From: Clostridium cadaveris
Lineage (GTDB): Bacteria > Bacillota > Clostridia > Clostridiales > Clostridiaceae
Assembly (NCBI RefSeq): GCF_020911725.1
Contig: NZ_CP076620.1
Location: forward strand, 2,422,501 to 2,486,500
Length of the DNA: 64,000 nucleotides
Direction: 5' to 3'
Shown here: piece after piece, positions 23,864 through 37,401 of the stretch
Position numbering within the stretch: position 1 is the first letter of the stretch
Layout of the letters: each line of letters begins with the position of its first letter
The notes under the pieces: model-generated
What the model saw: only the letters and a program-made list of their open reading frames with translations
Told to the model about the DNA's origin: nothing
The model's database searches: none
Translations under genes and position numbers: made by a program

Positions 23864-26155
23864 TTATTTTAAAAGACTACACACTTCATTTTTGTAAAAT
23901 ATATATTCATAATGAAGAGCTCTAGTAAGCACAACATATAAAAGCTTTTTGTCAAGCTCACTTTCGCCATAAAATTCATCACTTACATTAAAGACTATAG
24001 AGCAGTCAAATTCTAATCCCTTAGTCATATAAGATGGAATAATTATGTTTTCTAAGTTTATTAAATCATCACTTTCCTTTATAAGTGACCAGCTGCTATT
24101 GCTATGTTTCTTCAAATTATCACTTATCTTTTTGCACTGATCTTTACTCTTTCCTATTATGGCTATTGAATTTTTGCCAGCATTATGTACTTTATCTACT
24201 ATCTTATCTACTTTATCAGCAAAATCTTTATAGGTGCTGTATTCTACGATTTCCGGTTCATCTCCATGTCTTAGGACTGGTTTAGCTGGAGTCAAACTAT
24301 TTTCCTGAGTCTTCAATACTCTGTTTGCCAAATTTATGATTTCAATGGTTGATCTATAACTTTGTGTAAGCATAGTATATTCCATATCATCTTTAAATAC
24401 TCCATGAATTATATTATTCCAATCTTTAAGCCCTTTATATGCATATATACCCTGTCCTAAATCTCCTACCAATGTCAATGAATTTCCTTTGCTTATTAGA
24501 CTCATTATAGCTATCTCAAAGGGACTATAATCTTGAACTTCATCAACCATAACATGAGAAAATTTAACTTCATCTTCTATGTCCTCAATTTTAAGTTTTA
24601 AATAAAGCATAGGTGCTAAATCTTCACTGTCTATTATGCCTTTTTCTTTATTTTCCTGTATCTTTTCTCTCATGTAATCAGAAAGCTCTTTTGGAATTTT
24701 ATTATCACTAGCTATTGAGAACATATCTTCATCTAAGAAAAATCTCATATAAAGCTCTTTAGCATCTAGGCCTTTCCATTTTTCAAAATAATCTTCGAAA
24801 GCCTTTTTGCTGTTTTTCTTTGCACTTTCTTTTTTATTATCTCTCTCTTCATAAAGACCCCTTAACACCCCTCTTCTATGCTTACTATCCTCTTCTGCTC
24901 TCTTTATCTTTACAATTTCCAAATCATATTGAGAATCTATATTATCAAGCATAGCTTCTATCTTGTCTTTAAGTTTCAATGAGAGATACCTCTTTATCTC
25001 ACTCTTTCTTGCATTTACAGAAAATTTAACTAAATCCTTCAAAAATAATCTTCTTATTTCCTTTGCATCTACAAGAACATTGTCATCAACCATTATACTT
25101 TCTATTTTTCCATCTTCTATTTCAAGAAGTTTTATATATCTATCCATCATAGTTTTAAAAGTCAAAGAGCCTTTTACTTTTGCTGAACCCATAATAAATT
25201 TATACTCTTCATCTTTCGACTCTTCTAATATATATCTAAGCTTCATATCCTTTGTGTACAATTTACCCTTTATCTTAAGAATATTTAAACAAAAATCTTC
25301 AAATGTCTCTTGTCTTACATCTTCTACACCTAAGCTAGGAAGAACATCACTTATATAATCTAAAAAAATCTTATTAGGAGCTAATACAAGTATATCTTTT
25401 CCTTCAAGGTTTTCTCTATACCTATATAGGAGATATGCAAGCCTATGAAGAGCAACTGTTGTCTTTCCAGATCCTGCTGATCCTTGAACTAAAACAGCGT
25501 AGGTCTTAGGATATCTTATAATTTCATTCTGCTCCTTTTGAATGGTTGCAACAACATCTTTAAGCTTAGACCCTATGCTCTCTTCAAGGGTTATTTTTAG
25601 AAAGTCATCTATAAGCGCATTTTCTTCTTGCTGCCCTACATTTTTTAAAATTATATCGTTTATTCCTTCATCAAAAATCTCTACAAGTTCTTCATCTTTA
25701 TATAAAAACTTTCTTTTTAATGACAAGTCACCTTCTATTATTCCTATTGGTGCCCTATATTCTGTAGGTCCTTGAGTTCCACTGTAGTAAAGATCAGCAA
25801 TAGGCGCTCTCCAGTCTATTACTTTTTCATCTCCGTTTTCGATATCTCCAATACCAAATTTCCCTATATAAAAACTTTCTCTATCTCTTTTGTATTCTCT
25901 AAAGTCTATTCTTGCGAAATATGGTTTATGATAAGCTTCACCATAATTATGAAGTCTCTCAGAAACTATATTAAATAGAAGTTTTGAATTTTCGAGTTCC
26001 TCGCTATAACTTCCTCTTGCTGATTTCTTTAAAGTCGATATCTGTGTTTTTAAAGCTTCATTTCTAGCATTTATCCTATCTATCTCCTCATGTATCCACT
26101 CTCTTGTCTCATTTAAATGTTCTTTCTCTAATTCCATCTCTTTAATTTTATCCAT
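23864..26155 (-). CDS. HelD-like superfamily 1 helicase (RNA polymerase recycling factor)
   Basis: 763 residues. An N-terminal antiparallel coiled coil (residues 1-65) is typical of HelD and reaches into the RNA polymerase secondary channel. KVIDWRAPIADLYY marks the next conserved block. Walker A is VQGSAGSGKTTVALHRLAY (about residue 223) and Walker B MVDEVQDYSPFE; a further helicase motif lies in TMLTQSYRSTIEI. HelD pulls stalled RNA polymerase off DNA using ATP. AGGAGGTGG precedes the start. Monocistronic. Confidence 0.9.
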   Translation of the reverse strand: MDKIKEMELEKEHLNETREWIHEEIDRINARNEALKTQISTLKKSARGSYSEELENSKLLFNIVSERLHNYGEAYHKPYFARIDFREYKRDRESFYIGKFGIGDIENGDEKVIDWRAPIADLYYSGTQGPTEYRAPIGIIEGDLSLKRKFLYKDEELVEIFDEGINDIILKNVGQQEENALIDDFLKITLEESIGSKLKDVVATIQKEQNEIIRYPKTYAVLVQGSAGSGKTTVALHRLAYLLYRYRENLEGKDILVLAPNKIFLDYISDVLPSLGVEDVRQETFEDFCLNILKIKGKLYTKDMKLRYILEESKDEEYKFIMGSAKVKGSLTFKTMMDRYIKLLEIEDGKIESIMVDDNVLVDAKEIRRLFLKDLVKFSVNARKSEIKRYLSLKLKDKIEAMLDNIDSQYDLEIVKIKRAEEDSKHRRGVLRGLYEERDNKKESAKKNSKKAFEDYFEKWKGLDAKELYMRFFLDEDMFSIASDNKIPKELSDYMREKIQENKEKGIIDSEDLAPMLYLKLKIEDIEDEVKFSHVMVDEVQDYSPFEIAIMSLISKGNSLTLVGDLGQGIYAYKGLKDWNNIIHGVFKDDMEYTMLTQSYRSTIEIINLANRVLKTQENSLTPAKPVLRHGDEPEIVEYSTYKDFADKVDKIVDKVHNAGKNSIAIIGKSKDQCKKISDNLKKHSNSSWSLIKESDDLINLENIIIPSYMTKGLEFDCSIVFNVSDEFYGESELDKKLLYVVLTRALHYEYIFYKNEVCSLLK

Positions 26156-26310
26156 ACAACCACCTCCTAAGCTTAATTTATAAATAACCTTATATATTAA
26201 AATCCATATAATAAATTTTTATTTTCATTATTATATAGACTTTAATATAATATCACTGTTTCATGTTTTTTTAAATACTCCACCCACATTATTACATAAT
26301 TATTCCAAAT

Positions 26311-26350
26311 AAAAAACAGTGAAGAAACTTTAAATTCTTTCACTGCTTTC
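26311..26350 (-). terminator. terminator of the ECF S-component gene
   Basis: On the minus strand CAGTGAAAGAA pairs with TTCTTCACTG (one bulge), followed by TTTTTT. Confidence 0.75.
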
Positions 26351-26394
26351 AAAATCAATCTTACTTTATTAATTTTATCTTAATAATTTCTAGA

Positions 26395-26922
26395 TTAAGC
26401 TACCTTATTGTAATTAAACATTCCTTTTGAAATATCTTTTTTCATAGCTTTTGATAATGCTTTTACTAAAGTTCCTGAAAGTACTGCATCAATTCCATGA
26501 TGGACTAGAGTACCTAATGCAACTGTCATAAGTATAAACTTTATATCAAATCCTGGTAATATAGCCACAGCTGCAGCTTCTGTCAAAGCATGCAATGGTG
26601 CAGTTATCACAGCCATTTTCGTGAACGATACCCCTCTTTTTATTAAATAAGCCCCTACTCCTCCAACTATTATGTGCATTGCAGCTCTAGCAACTATATG
26701 AATAGGCGTTCCTGACATCAAAAACCCTAATGTTGATCCAAGTCCTACTGCCATAGCCGCTGTTGGTGATATAAGCATGGACAAAAACACTGGCAGGTGT
26801 GATGCTGGTGTTAATGAAAATGGCCCTATAACAATTTGAAATGGCTTAAATATAGTCGGTATGATTATAGCAAGCGCTGTAAATAATCCTGTAAAAGTAA
26901 GTTTTTTTATTTTATCTCCCAT
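26395..26922 (-). CDS. niaX: ECF transporter S component, probably niacin-specific (NiaX-like)
   Basis: 175 residues, about six membrane segments. The N-terminal LTFTGLFTALAIIIPTIF is the usual start of ECF S components, which bind a vitamin and use a shared energising module encoded elsewhere. ASHLPVFLSMLISP and HHGIDAVLSG are motifs I associate with NiaX. The promoter contains a perfect 28-bp palindrome with a GTGT...ACAC centre, as expected for the niacin repressor NiaR. pncB further along suggests niacin salvage is used. Substrate assignment is an inference; the S-component call is firm. Confidence 0.72.
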   Translation of the reverse strand: MGDKIKKLTFTGLFTALAIIIPTIFKPFQIVIGPFSLTPASHLPVFLSMLISPTAAMAVGLGSTLGFLMSGTPIHIVARAAMHIIVGGVGAYLIKRGVSFTKMAVITAPLHALTEAAAVAILPGFDIKFILMTVALGTLVHHGIDAVLSGTLVKALSKAMKKDISKGMFNYNKVA

Positions 26923-26936
26923 TGGTACTTCCCCCT

Positions 26937-26986
26937 GTATTCTAGTGTATATACACTAGAATACAATATTTTTATACACTTGTAAA
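26937..26986 (-). promoter_or_regulatory. promoter and 28-bp palindromic operator of niaX-like gene
   Basis: The palindrome at 26937-26964 has the half site GTATTCTAGTGTAT. A sigma-A promoter overlaps it: -35 TTTACA (26981-26986), 17-base spacer, -10 TATTCT (26958-26963). A repressor bound here would cover the -10 box. The centre GTGT-ATAT-ACAC fits NiaR-type sites. A further half site (AAGTGTAT) lies upstream. Confidence 0.65.
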
Positions 26987-27006
26987 GAGGTTATAAATAT
27001 TTTTAT

Positions 27007-27037
27007 AAAAAAAGAGCAGCTGCATTATTACAGCTAC
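27007..27037 (-). terminator. terminator of the V-type ATPase operon
   Basis: GTAGCTG/CAGCTGC stem with an 8-base loop, followed on the minus strand by CTCTTTTTTT. Confidence 0.8.
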
Positions 27038-27052
27038 CCGTATATATATTTT

Positions 27053-27712
27053 TTAATTATTATTTGCAGCTTTAGCTGCTTGCTCTTCCATCATACTCTT
27101 AACCTTCATAAGTCTTGTAAGATTTCCTCTCTCATTTTCTTCAAGCTTCATTCTTATATACCTTATTGTTTCCTCTAGCTGTGGTATTGTCATATACTCA
27201 AGAGCATTAACTCTTCTTCTTGTCTTTTCAATTTCGTCAGCCATAAGCTGAGTACTTTTTTCAACTTCTGCTAGTTCCAAAAGCTTAGGTAGTATAGTGT
27301 AAAGTTTTGATATAGAATCATCAAGCTCTGATGAAGTAGATGCAAAGCCATACGGATATATGCTTCCCTCATCACCTTCTAAAGCTCTTTTAAATTCCAT
27401 AACAGGCACATTTACACTCATTATATTCTTAGTATGAAGCTCTAGAGATATCTTCTCCTTTGGATAAACAATAGCTTCTTCTAACATTTCCGAATTCATA
27501 ACAGCTCTCGCCATTACAAATTCTTTAAGAGATGCACTTAATTCTTTTTCTACTTCTCTTCTAAGAGTATTATTATACTTTACAAGATCAATAAATCTTC
27601 TCATAAGCTCATCTTGTTTGTCTTTTAAAAGCTTATGTCCCCTTGTAGCAGTTACCAGCCTCTTCTTAAGCTTGGTAAGCTCCATACGAGTAGGATTAAC
27701 ATTTAATCTCAT
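27053..27712 (-). CDS. ntpD: V-type ATP synthase subunit D
   Basis: 219 residues. [19 protein letters not shown] at the start and a long C-terminal helix pair are typical of subunit D, the central rotor shaft that turns inside the A3B3 head and links it to the membrane ring. Its end [19 protein letters not shown] is highly conserved. It is the last gene of the operon, starting two bases after ntpB, and is followed by the operon terminator. Confidence 0.95.
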   Translation of the reverse strand: MRLNVNPTRMELTKLKKRLVTATRGHKLLKDKQDELMRRFIDLVKYNNTLRREVEKELSASLKEFVMARAVMNSEMLEEAIVYPKEKISLELHTKNIMSVNVPVMEFKRALEGDEGSIYPYGFASTSSELDDSISKLYTILPKLLELAEVEKSTQLMADEIEKTRRRVNALEYMTIPQLEETIRYIRMKLEENERGNLTRLMKVKSMMEEQAAKAANNN

Positions 27713-27714
27713 AG

Positions 27715-29097
27715 CTACTCATCCTCTCTTTTAGGCAAGTACTTATCCAAATATTCATCTCTTATTCTCTTAAGTTCTATTCTTGGTAAGATGGATAATA
27801 GCTTCCAGCCAATATCTAAAGTCTCCTCTATAGATCTATTTGAATTGAATCCTTGAGATACATATTCATTTTCAAACGCTTCTGCAAATTTTGCAAACTT
27901 CTTGTCTGATTCAGAAAGAGCTGACTCTCCAAGAATTACAGCAAGTTCTTTCGCCTGCTTACCTGTAGCATAACCTGCAAAAAGCTGATTCATAGTATCT
28001 GCATGATCTTCTCTTGTCTTTTCTTTTCCTATACCTTTATCCTTAAGTCTTGATAGTGATGGCAATACATCTATAGGAGGCATAATTCCTTTTTTGTAAA
28101 GCTCTCTTGATAAGATTATCTGTCCTTCTGTTATATATCCAGTAAGGTCAGGAATAGGATGAGTCTTATCATCTTCTGGCATTGTAAGGATAGGAATTTG
28201 AGTTATTGACCCTGGAAGTCCCTTTATCTTTCCTGCTCTTTCATATAATGTAGCAAGGTCAGTATATAGGTAACCCGGATATCCTCTTCTTCCTGGAACT
28301 TCCTTTCTTGCAGCAGAAGTTTCTCTTAATGCTTCGCAGTAATTTGTTATATCAGTCATTATAACAAGTACATGCATACCTTTTTCATATGCTAAATACT
28401 CTGCAGCTGTAAGTGCCATTCTTGGAGTTGCAATTCTTTCTATAGCAGGGTCATTTGCAAGGTTCATGAATAGAACAGCCTTGTCTATTGCTCCTGTTTT
28501 AGTAAAATCATCTATAAAAAATTGAGCCTCTTCAAAAGTTATACCTATAGCCGCAAATACTACTGCAAACTTTGAGTCAGAATTCAAAACTCTTGCCTGT
28601 CTTGCAATCTGTGCTGCAAGCTCAGCATGTGGAAGTCCTGATGCTGAGAAAACAGGCAGCTTTTGTCCTCTTACTAGAGTGTTAAGCCCATCTATTGCAG
28701 ATATTCCAGTTTGAATAAACTCTGATGGATAGTCTCTTGATACAGGGTTTATAGGAATACCATTTATATCTTTTCTCTCATCTGGTATTATATTTGGACC
28801 ACCATCTTTTGGTCTTCCAAGTCCATCAAAGACTCTTCCAAGCATATCTTCAGATACTCCAAGTTCTAGAGGTCTGCCTAAGAATTTTGCTTTAGAGTTC
28901 TTTAGATTTATTCCTGCAGAACCTTCAAATAACTGAACAAGAGCTTTGTCTTCATTTATTTCTAGAACCTTACCTCTTCTTATGTCTCCATTTTGTATTT
29001 CTATTTCTACAAGTTCGTCGTATTTTACATTTTCAACGCCCTCGATAAGCATAAGTGGTCCTACAACTTCTCTTACAGTTCTATATTCCTTAAGCAT
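27715..29097 (-). CDS. ntpB: V-type ATP synthase subunit B
   Basis: 460 residues. Non-catalytic nucleotide-binding subunit of the A3B3 head: it has [18 protein letters not shown] where subunit A has a true P-loop, and [19 protein letters not shown] typical of B subunits. It contributes an Arg finger to the A-subunit active site. Its start overlaps the end of ntpA by 8 bases, giving coupled translation. Confidence 0.96.
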   Translation of the reverse strand: MLKEYRTVREVVGPLMLIEGVENVKYDELVEIEIQNGDIRRGKVLEINEDKALVQLFEGSAGINLKNSKAKFLGRPLELGVSEDMLGRVFDGLGRPKDGGPNIIPDERKDINGIPINPVSRDYPSEFIQTGISAIDGLNTLVRGQKLPVFSASGLPHAELAAQIARQARVLNSDSKFAVVFAAIGITFEEAQFFIDDFTKTGAIDKAVLFMNLANDPAIERIATPRMALTAAEYLAYEKGMHVLVIMTDITNYCEALRETSAARKEVPGRRGYPGYLYTDLATLYERAGKIKGLPGSITQIPILTMPEDDKTHPIPDLTGYITEGQIILSRELYKKGIMPPIDVLPSLSRLKDKGIGKEKTREDHADTMNQLFAGYATGKQAKELAVILGESALSESDKKFAKFAEAFENEYVSQGFNSNRSIEETLDIGWKLLSILPRIELKRIRDEYLDKYLPKREDE

Positions 29098-30862
29098 CGT
29101 ATACCCCTCCTTCTGCTATTAATTTATCCATGTCAGAAGAAAGTTCCTTAGATATTTCATCTATCTTTCCTATTTCTTCTTCTGGGATATATTTTGCTCT
29201 AGCGATCTTTTCTCTTATAGGCATATCTATTATCTTATCTAGATATACTCCTGCCTTTAATGCTCTTCTTGCTTCATCCATGAATTGAAGCACTAAATCT
29301 AACATCTTATACTGCTTCTCTAAAGATGCATAAGTATCAACATCATGGAAAGCATTTTGCATTAGATAGTCTTCTCTTATAGACTTTGCTACATCAAGCT
29401 TTAATCTGTCGTCTTCTGATAAAGAATCCTTACCTACAAGTCTTACTATTTCATCTAAACTGGCTTCTTCCTGAAGAAGTGCCATAGCCTTTATTCTTAA
29501 ATCATTCCAATTTTCATTTACATTCTCATTCATCCATGCACCAATCTTATCAACATAAAGAGAATAAGAGTTTAACCATTGTATAGCTGGGAAGTGTCTC
29601 TTATATGCAAGAGATGAATCTAGACCCCAGAATACCTTAACTATTCTAAGAGTACCTTGTGTAACTGGTTCTGATAAGTCTCCTCCTGGAGGTGATACAG
29701 CTCCTATTGCTGTAAGAGCTCCTTCTCTCTCGTCGGATCCTAAACATATTACCTTACCTGCTCTTTCATAGAACTCAGCAAGTCTTGATCCTAAATATGC
29801 TGGATATCCTTCTTCACCTGGCATCTCTTCAAGACGTCCAGACATTTCTCTAAGGGCCTCTGCCCATCTTGATGTAGAGTCTCCCATAAGTGCTACGGAA
29901 TATCCCATATCTCTAAAGTACTCTGCTATTGTCATACCAGTGTATATTGATGCTTCTCTAGCTGCAACTGGCATATTTGAAGTATTTGCTATAAGAACTG
30001 TTCTTTTCATTAAGGATTCACCAGTTTTAGGGTCTTTGATCTCTGGGAATTCCATAAGAACATCTGTCATCTCATTTCCACGTTCTCCGCATCCAACATA
30101 TACAACTATCTCAGCATCTGCCCATTTAGCAAGCTGGTGCTGAACAACTGTCTTTCCACTACCAAAAGGTCCTGGAACACAAGCTGTTCCTCCCTTTGTA
30201 ACTGGGAAGAAAGTGTCTATTATTCTTTGTCCTGTAACTAATGGCTCTATAGGATTCAGTTTTCTAGCATATCTTCTACCTCTTCTTACAGGCCATTTCT
30301 GCATCATCATAAGTTCCTTTACTCCTGATGCTGTTTCTACAGTACCTATAGTTTCAACTATTGTAAAGTCACCTTCATTTAAAGACTTTATTGTTCCCTC
30401 TATACCTACTGGAACCATTATTCTATGTTCTATAACCGAAGTTTCTTGAACTGTTCCGATTATATCTCCAGGAATTACATAATCTCCTACTTTTTTAGTA
30501 GGAACAAAGTGCCACTTCTTTTCTCTGTTTAATGGAGTTACCTCTATACCTCTTTCCAAGAAATTACCAGCTATTTTTTGAAATTCTTCTAGTGGTCTTT
30601 GAATTCCATCAAACATAGCCTCTAATAATCCTGGTCCAAGCTCTACACTTAAAGGCTCTCCTGTACTATAAACAGGCTCTCCTGGTCCAACACTTGTTGT
30701 CTCTTCATATACCTGAATAGAAGCTTTATCGCCTCTCATTTCTATTATTTCACCAATAAGACGTCTATCACTAACTTTTACAACGTCATATACATTAGCT
30801 TCATCCATTCCCTCAGCAACAACTAATGGTCCGGATACTTTAACTATCTTTCCAACCTTCAA
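29090..30862 (-). CDS. ntpA: V-type ATP synthase catalytic subunit A
   Basis: 590 residues, starting with TTG at 30862 behind GAGGTAAG. P-loop GPFGSGKT is near residue 232, preceded by the A-subunit-specific non-homologous insert (about 110-190), and [11 protein letters not shown] carries the catalytic glutamate. This is the ATP-hydrolysing or ATP-making subunit. It follows ntpF and overlaps ntpB. Length is standard. Confidence 0.97.
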   Translation of the reverse strand: MKVGKIVKVSGPLVVAEGMDEANVYDVVKVSDRRLIGEIIEMRGDKASIQVYEETTSVGPGEPVYSTGEPLSVELGPGLLEAMFDGIQRPLEEFQKIAGNFLERGIEVTPLNREKKWHFVPTKKVGDYVIPGDIIGTVQETSVIEHRIMVPVGIEGTIKSLNEGDFTIVETIGTVETASGVKELMMMQKWPVRRGRRYARKLNPIEPLVTGQRIIDTFFPVTKGGTACVPGPFGSGKTVVQHQLAKWADAEIVVYVGCGERGNEMTDVLMEFPEIKDPKTGESLMKRTVLIANTSNMPVAAREASIYTGMTIAEYFRDMGYSVALMGDSTSRWAEALREMSGRLEEMPGEEGYPAYLGSRLAEFYERAGKVICLGSDEREGALTAIGAVSPPGGDLSEPVTQGTLRIVKVFWGLDSSLAYKRHFPAIQWLNSYSLYVDKIGAWMNENVNENWNDLRIKAMALLQEEASLDEIVRLVGKDSLSEDDRLKLDVAKSIREDYLMQNAFHDVDTYASLEKQYKMLDLVLQFMDEARRALKAGVYLDKIIDMPIREKIARAKYIPEEEIGKIDEISKELSSDMDKLIAEGGVYDA

Positions 30863-30879
30863 GCTACTTACCTCGCTTC

Positions 30880-31194
30880 CTATAAAATATTCACGCCCAC
30901 TGCTTTCTCAACATTATCTTGAACTTTTTTAATTCCAATATTCAACGAACCTTGATTGCTTGGAATTAAAATGATAGCTGGAACCATGGCCTTATTGTAT
31001 CTCTCTATAGTTTCATCTAAGTCCTTAGCAATCTGTTCAGTAACGAAAATAACTGCATAGTTTTCCATTGCCATTCTATCTATAGTTTTTCTAGCTTCTT
31101 CTTTTTCTGTTACATCATAAACATCTATACCTATTGCTTTAAATGCTAGAACAGAATCTTTATCTCCAACAACTCCTATTTTATACATAGACAT
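30880..31194 (-). CDS. ntpF: V-type ATP synthase subunit F
   Basis: 104 residues from the ATG at 31194, which has GGAAAGG 7 bases before it; a GTG one codon earlier and an ATG two codons later also exist. [20 protein letters not shown] is the Rossmann-like start of subunit F, which binds the D shaft and modulates activity. The gene overlaps the end of ntpC by 14 bases. Confidence 0.93.
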   Translation of the reverse strand: MSMYKIGVVGDKDSVLAFKAIGIDVYDVTEKEEARKTIDRMAMENYAVIFVTEQIAKDLDETIERYNKAMVPAIILIPSNQGSLNIGIKKVQDNVEKAVGVNIL

Positions 31195-32185
31195 CACGCA
31201 GCCTTTCCCTTATGGAATCTATTGGAAGATTATTTATCTTACCTACCATAATTATTCGTAGAAGCTTTATTTCTGTTTCCTTTGCTATAATATAAGATAC
31301 TATAGGTTCAGGACCAAAATGAACATACTTAGCTTCTTTGGCTTTCTTCATGATGTAATCTTCCCATAACTTTTCAAAAGAACTAAGTCTTCCTGTAGAG
31401 ATATAATCTTCTATTCCCTTCTTTATTACATCTTTATATTTGATAGATGAAGGTATCTCTTCCATAATATTTTCTAAAGAACTTTCATAATTTTTAAAGA
31501 AAAACTCTTCTTTTATAGCTCCGCCTTCAATATAAACTTCGCTAAAAAATTTGAAAGGTTTTTGCTGTTTCTTAAGTCTTATATAAGTTCTCACATTTAT
31601 AAAATCTATGTTGGATTTCATATATTCTTTTATAAATTCATACTCTGAAGACTGAGCTCTTTTTACTAAATCCTCATACATATATCTGTCTATTATTATG
31701 TCAATCTTTTGAGGGTCCTTATCTATAGAAAATGACTTTTCGGCCTCTAAAAACGCCTCTCTCATAAGTTCTGAAAAAGCTTTATAGTCTTCCGTTGCTA
31801 TTATAAGCTTTAACTTTTCTACTTTTATAGAACCTGAATCCATAAGTAAATAGTCTAAATCCTTGCCTAAGATTTTACCTTTTAGGAGTACTTTTAAATT
31901 ATGATAATCATATTTTAAACCCATTATATCTACTATAGATTTATCTGGAGACACCTCGTACATAAGGTCATATACCCTTTTTAGCTCCTCCTTAAGTAGC
32001 AAATCATAGTCCTCTGGCTTTTTCACATTTCCCATAAAAGCACTGTATTCAGTTTCCTGAAGTACTCTTAGAGCCTCCATAGCTGAGGATGCATCTATCA
32101 TTCTTTCAAACTTAAGTTCATTAAGGAGCCTTTTCTCTAAAACTCTAAGCCTAGCTACTGCTTGAGTAAAATTCATTCTATCCAT
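31181..32185 (-). CDS. ntpC: V-type ATP synthase subunit C (d-type)
   Basis: 334 residues. All-helical funnel subunit that sits on the membrane ring and holds the DF shaft. [16 protein letters not shown] and the final [16 protein letters not shown] are characteristic. Start ATG at 32185 follows AAGGAGGATAG. It lies between ntpE and ntpF, the usual clostridial order. Confidence 0.93.
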   Translation of the reverse strand: MDRMNFTQAVARLRVLEKRLLNELKFERMIDASSAMEALRVLQETEYSAFMGNVKKPEDYDLLLKEELKRVYDLMYEVSPDKSIVDIMGLKYDYHNLKVLLKGKILGKDLDYLLMDSGSIKVEKLKLIIATEDYKAFSELMREAFLEAEKSFSIDKDPQKIDIIIDRYMYEDLVKRAQSSEYEFIKEYMKSNIDFINVRTYIRLKKQQKPFKFFSEVYIEGGAIKEEFFFKNYESSLENIMEEIPSSIKYKDVIKKGIEDYISTGRLSSFEKLWEDYIMKKAKEAKYVHFGPEPIVSYIIAKETEIKLLRIIMVGKINNLPIDSIRERLRDVYV

Positions 32186-32202
32186 AGGGCTATCCTCCTT
32201 AA

Positions 32203-32799
32203 TTAGCTAAATAAAGTCTTTACTATTTCTCCTTGAAGCTCATCTCTATAGTAATTTAATAGGCTTTCAAAGGTATAATTGCCTTCTATTCCGTTTTTAG
32301 CTACTATAAATCCACTTTCAACTTCACGATGTCCATCATAAAGCTTTATCTCACCTAATTTATTATTTTTCTTTAATTCTTCATTTATATCCTTTAATGC
32401 TAAGCTGACAGCCTCTTTATATTTTGCTGGAATTATAAGCTCTTCGTCTCCAACTATATCAATAGTTGTAATATAACCTTTTAATATATTTACAAACTTG
32501 TCAGAAGGCATTTCTTTTAGAGTTTCAAGGGCCTTTATGAATACTTTTTCTATGACTTCACCCTTAGCTCTAAGTTTTTCATTTCTAACTTTAAGTTCTG
32601 CTCCTGATATAATTCTCTCTTTTCTTATTTCAGCTTCCATGTTTGCTTTATCTATCATGGATTTCTTTATATCTTGAGCTTCCTTTGCCCTCTTATTGAT
32701 TATAGCAGTTTCATCAGCCTTGGCTTTCTCTATAATTTCAGCAGCCTTTAAATTAGCATCTTCTAGGATTTTAGAAGTTAAGTTATTTAAATTTGACAT
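32203..32799 (-). CDS. ntpE: V-type ATP synthase subunit E
   Basis: 198 residues. A long N-terminal helix rich in Ala, Lys and Glu (residues 5-90) pairs with subunit G to form the peripheral stalk. The C-terminal domain has GEIKLYDGHREVESGFIVAK. It anchors the head against rotation. Spacing to its neighbours is tight (28 bases to ntpK, 17 to ntpC). Confidence 0.93.
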   Translation of the reverse strand: MSNLNNLTSKILEDANLKAAEIIEKAKADETAIINKRAKEAQDIKKSMIDKANMEAEIRKERIISGAELKVRNEKLRAKGEVIEKVFIKALETLKEMPSDKFVNILKGYITTIDIVGDEELIIPAKYKEAVSLALKDINEELKKNNKLGEIKLYDGHREVESGFIVAKNGIEGNYTFESLLNYYRDELQGEIVKTLFS

Positions 32800-32827
32800 A
32801 TCTTCACATCCTTAAAAAGATAATTTA

Positions 32828-35260
<2,433 letters not shown>

Positions 35261-35274
<14 letters not shown>

Positions 35275-35587
35275 TTATATTCACTATCCTTTCAACCACT
35301 AAATTTACAGCTTTCTGTAGTTTCTCTTCATTAAGATTTAAAATATCTTCTTTTTCAACATTGCCTTTTTCTAGTATAGGCGATGACTGCTTTATACCTT
35401 CTTCTTCTTTTGATTCTATGATGACTTTAACATCATTTTTCCCTGATAATATAATTTCATCATATTTCTCTTTAGCTTTAATTCCAGCATTTTTAATTAT
35501 GTCTTTTGCTTGCTCTCTTGCTAGTCTTATAGTTTCTTCTGCTTTTTCTTCAGTTTGCCTGATGTCCTTTATAGCTTCTAATGCCAC
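35261..35587 (-). CDS. V-type ATP synthase subunit G/H (peripheral stalk)
   Basis: 108 residues from a GTG at 35587, preceded by AAAGGTGGTG; the longer frame to 35620 has no ribosome site and exceeds the usual family length. It is one extended helix: ALEAIKDIRQTEEKAEETIR, then ARE..KDIIKNAG. It pairs with subunit E. First gene of the nine-gene operon. The call rests on position, coiled-coil nature and length. Confidence 0.85.
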
Positions 35588-35733
35588 ATATATCACCACC
35601 TTTATATTGAAATCCCCCAATATTAATTAATACTTAATATGGTATTGAATACGAGTTATTCATATTATATATCGTTTTGAATCTAAGTTCAATAAGAATT
35701 TAATTAATATTTTTTGAACAACTTTACCCTCTC

Positions 35734-37401
35734 CTAGTATTCTACAAAGATTCGATCAATTCCTTTAAAAATTGTGTAAATATTCTTAATAATCACTTTT
35801 TTGTTTTTTTCAAACTCTTCCATGTCAATCACAAATTTGTCTATAGTCCACGAATTATCCCAAGTGCCTATATCATTTTTTATATTTTCTTTTATCACTC
35901 TCTCTTCGGTTTTTGTAATATCACTTTTCAAGAAATCTGGTATGCCTCGTTTTTTATTAAAACTTAAATAATCATAACGAACTATAGATTTTAAAGGTTC
36001 TTCATCCTCTCTTAGCATTTCCATATTAAAATCTAAAAATACTTTATAGTATTCATTATTCGAAATGTTTATATTAAAATATCCTTTATCATAAAAGTAC
36101 TGTCCTAGTTCATAAAAAAATCTAAAAGGACTATCCCACTTTTTGATAAGAAAATTTATTATATTAGTAAACTTTCTTGAATTGTAGTATTTATCAACTA
36201 CCTTTTCAGTATTCTTCAAAATAAGTATTTCTTCATAGCTTATATCATTTGTTCTTAAAATTTCATATGGTGGATACGGAGAAAATTTCATACCCCATTT
36301 TTCAGCTTCTTCTCTCATAGAAGATCCTTTTAAAAGTTTTAAGAATCCAAGCTGTATCTCTTCAGGCTTTATAGAATATACATCATCAAAGGATTTTTTG
36401 AAAGAGTTTAAATCTTCTCCCGGAAGACCTGCTATAAGATCTAAATGCTGCTTTATATTTTTTATAGATTCAAGTTCAATTACCTTCTCTTTTATGTCAT
36501 CAAAATTCACAAATCTATTTATATTTTTTAATACTTCATTGTTTGTAGTTTGCACTCCAACTTCAAATTGAAACTGACCATTTTTAGCTTTTGCTAAAAG
36601 TTCTATCTCTTCATGCTTTAATATATCTGCAGATATTTCAAAGTGAAAACATGTATTGCTTCCTTCTTCTATTAAAAATCTCCAAATCTCCATGGCAAAT
36701 TTTGAATTACAGTTGAAAGTTCTATCTACAAACTTTATTAGTTTAACATCTTGGTCTATAAGAAATTTGAGTTCTCTTTTCACTCTTTCAACGGGCAAAA
36801 ATCTAACTCCATGAGTTGTTGATGAAAGGCAGTACTTGCATCTAAATGGGCATCCTCTTGATGCTTCATAGTATACTATTTTATTTTTTAGGTCGTCTTT
36901 ATCATTATATGGAAATACTATAGAATTCATGTCTATAAGAGCCCTTTGACCTGCATAATTTATACTTCCATCTTGATTTTTTATATAAAGTCCTTTTATA
37001 CTATTTAAAGAATCTCCGTTTATTTTATTTTTCATAAATTCATAAAATGTTTCTTCGCCTTCCCCTTCAATTACATAATCTCCAGCGCTATTACTTAGAA
37101 AACTTAAACTATCATAACTAACTTCAGGACCTCCATAAAAAATCTCTATGTTACTATCTATTTCTTTTATTATTCTAGATATTTTCTCAACATATTCTAA
37201 ATTCCATATATATGTAGAAAAGCCTACTATATTAGGCTTTTTTAGTATTATAGCTCTAACTATATTTTCTATGGAATCATTTATTGTAACTTCTAAAATT
37301 TCTGATTCGTAATTCAGCTTCTTTGTGTATGCCTTTAAGTATCTTACCGCCAAGTTGCTGTGTATGAACTTTGAATTTATTCCTACTAGTAATGTCTTCA
37401 T
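35734..37401 (-). CDS. B12-binding-domain radical-SAM protein (DUF4080 type)
   Basis: 555 residues from the ATG at 37401; a TTG at 37410 is the only earlier choice. A B12-binding-like domain (residues 1-140, with PNIVGFSTYIWN) is followed by the radical SAM core with GCPFRCKYCLSS (CxxxCxxC) and a C-terminal DUF4080-type region. Such enzymes often do methylations or rearrangements; the substrate is unknown. The gene overlaps a methyltransferase-like gene upstream by more than 120 bases, which is unusual. The two probably work together. Confidence 0.85.
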   Translation of the reverse strand: MKTLLVGINSKFIHSNLAVRYLKAYTKKLNYESEILEVTINDSIENIVRAIILKKPNIVGFSTYIWNLEYVEKISRIIKEIDSNIEIFYGGPEVSYDSLSFLSNSAGDYVIEGEGEETFYEFMKNKINGDSLNSIKGLYIKNQDGSINYAGQRALIDMNSIVFPYNDKDDLKNKIVYYEASRGCPFRCKYCLSSTTHGVRFLPVERVKRELKFLIDQDVKLIKFVDRTFNCNSKFAMEIWRFLIEEGSNTCFHFEISADILKHEEIELLAKAKNGQFQFEVGVQTTNNEVLKNINRFVNFDDIKEKVIELESIKNIKQHLDLIAGLPGEDLNSFKKSFDDVYSIKPEEIQLGFLKLLKGSSMREEAEKWGMKFSPYPPYEILRTNDISYEEILILKNTEKVVDKYYNSRKFTNIINFLIKKWDSPFRFFYELGQYFYDKGYFNINISNNEYYKVFLDFNMEMLREDEEPLKSIVRYDYLSFNKKRGIPDFLKSDITKTEERVIKENIKNDIGTWDNSWTIDKFVIDMEEFEKNKKVIIKNIYTIFKGIDRIFVEY

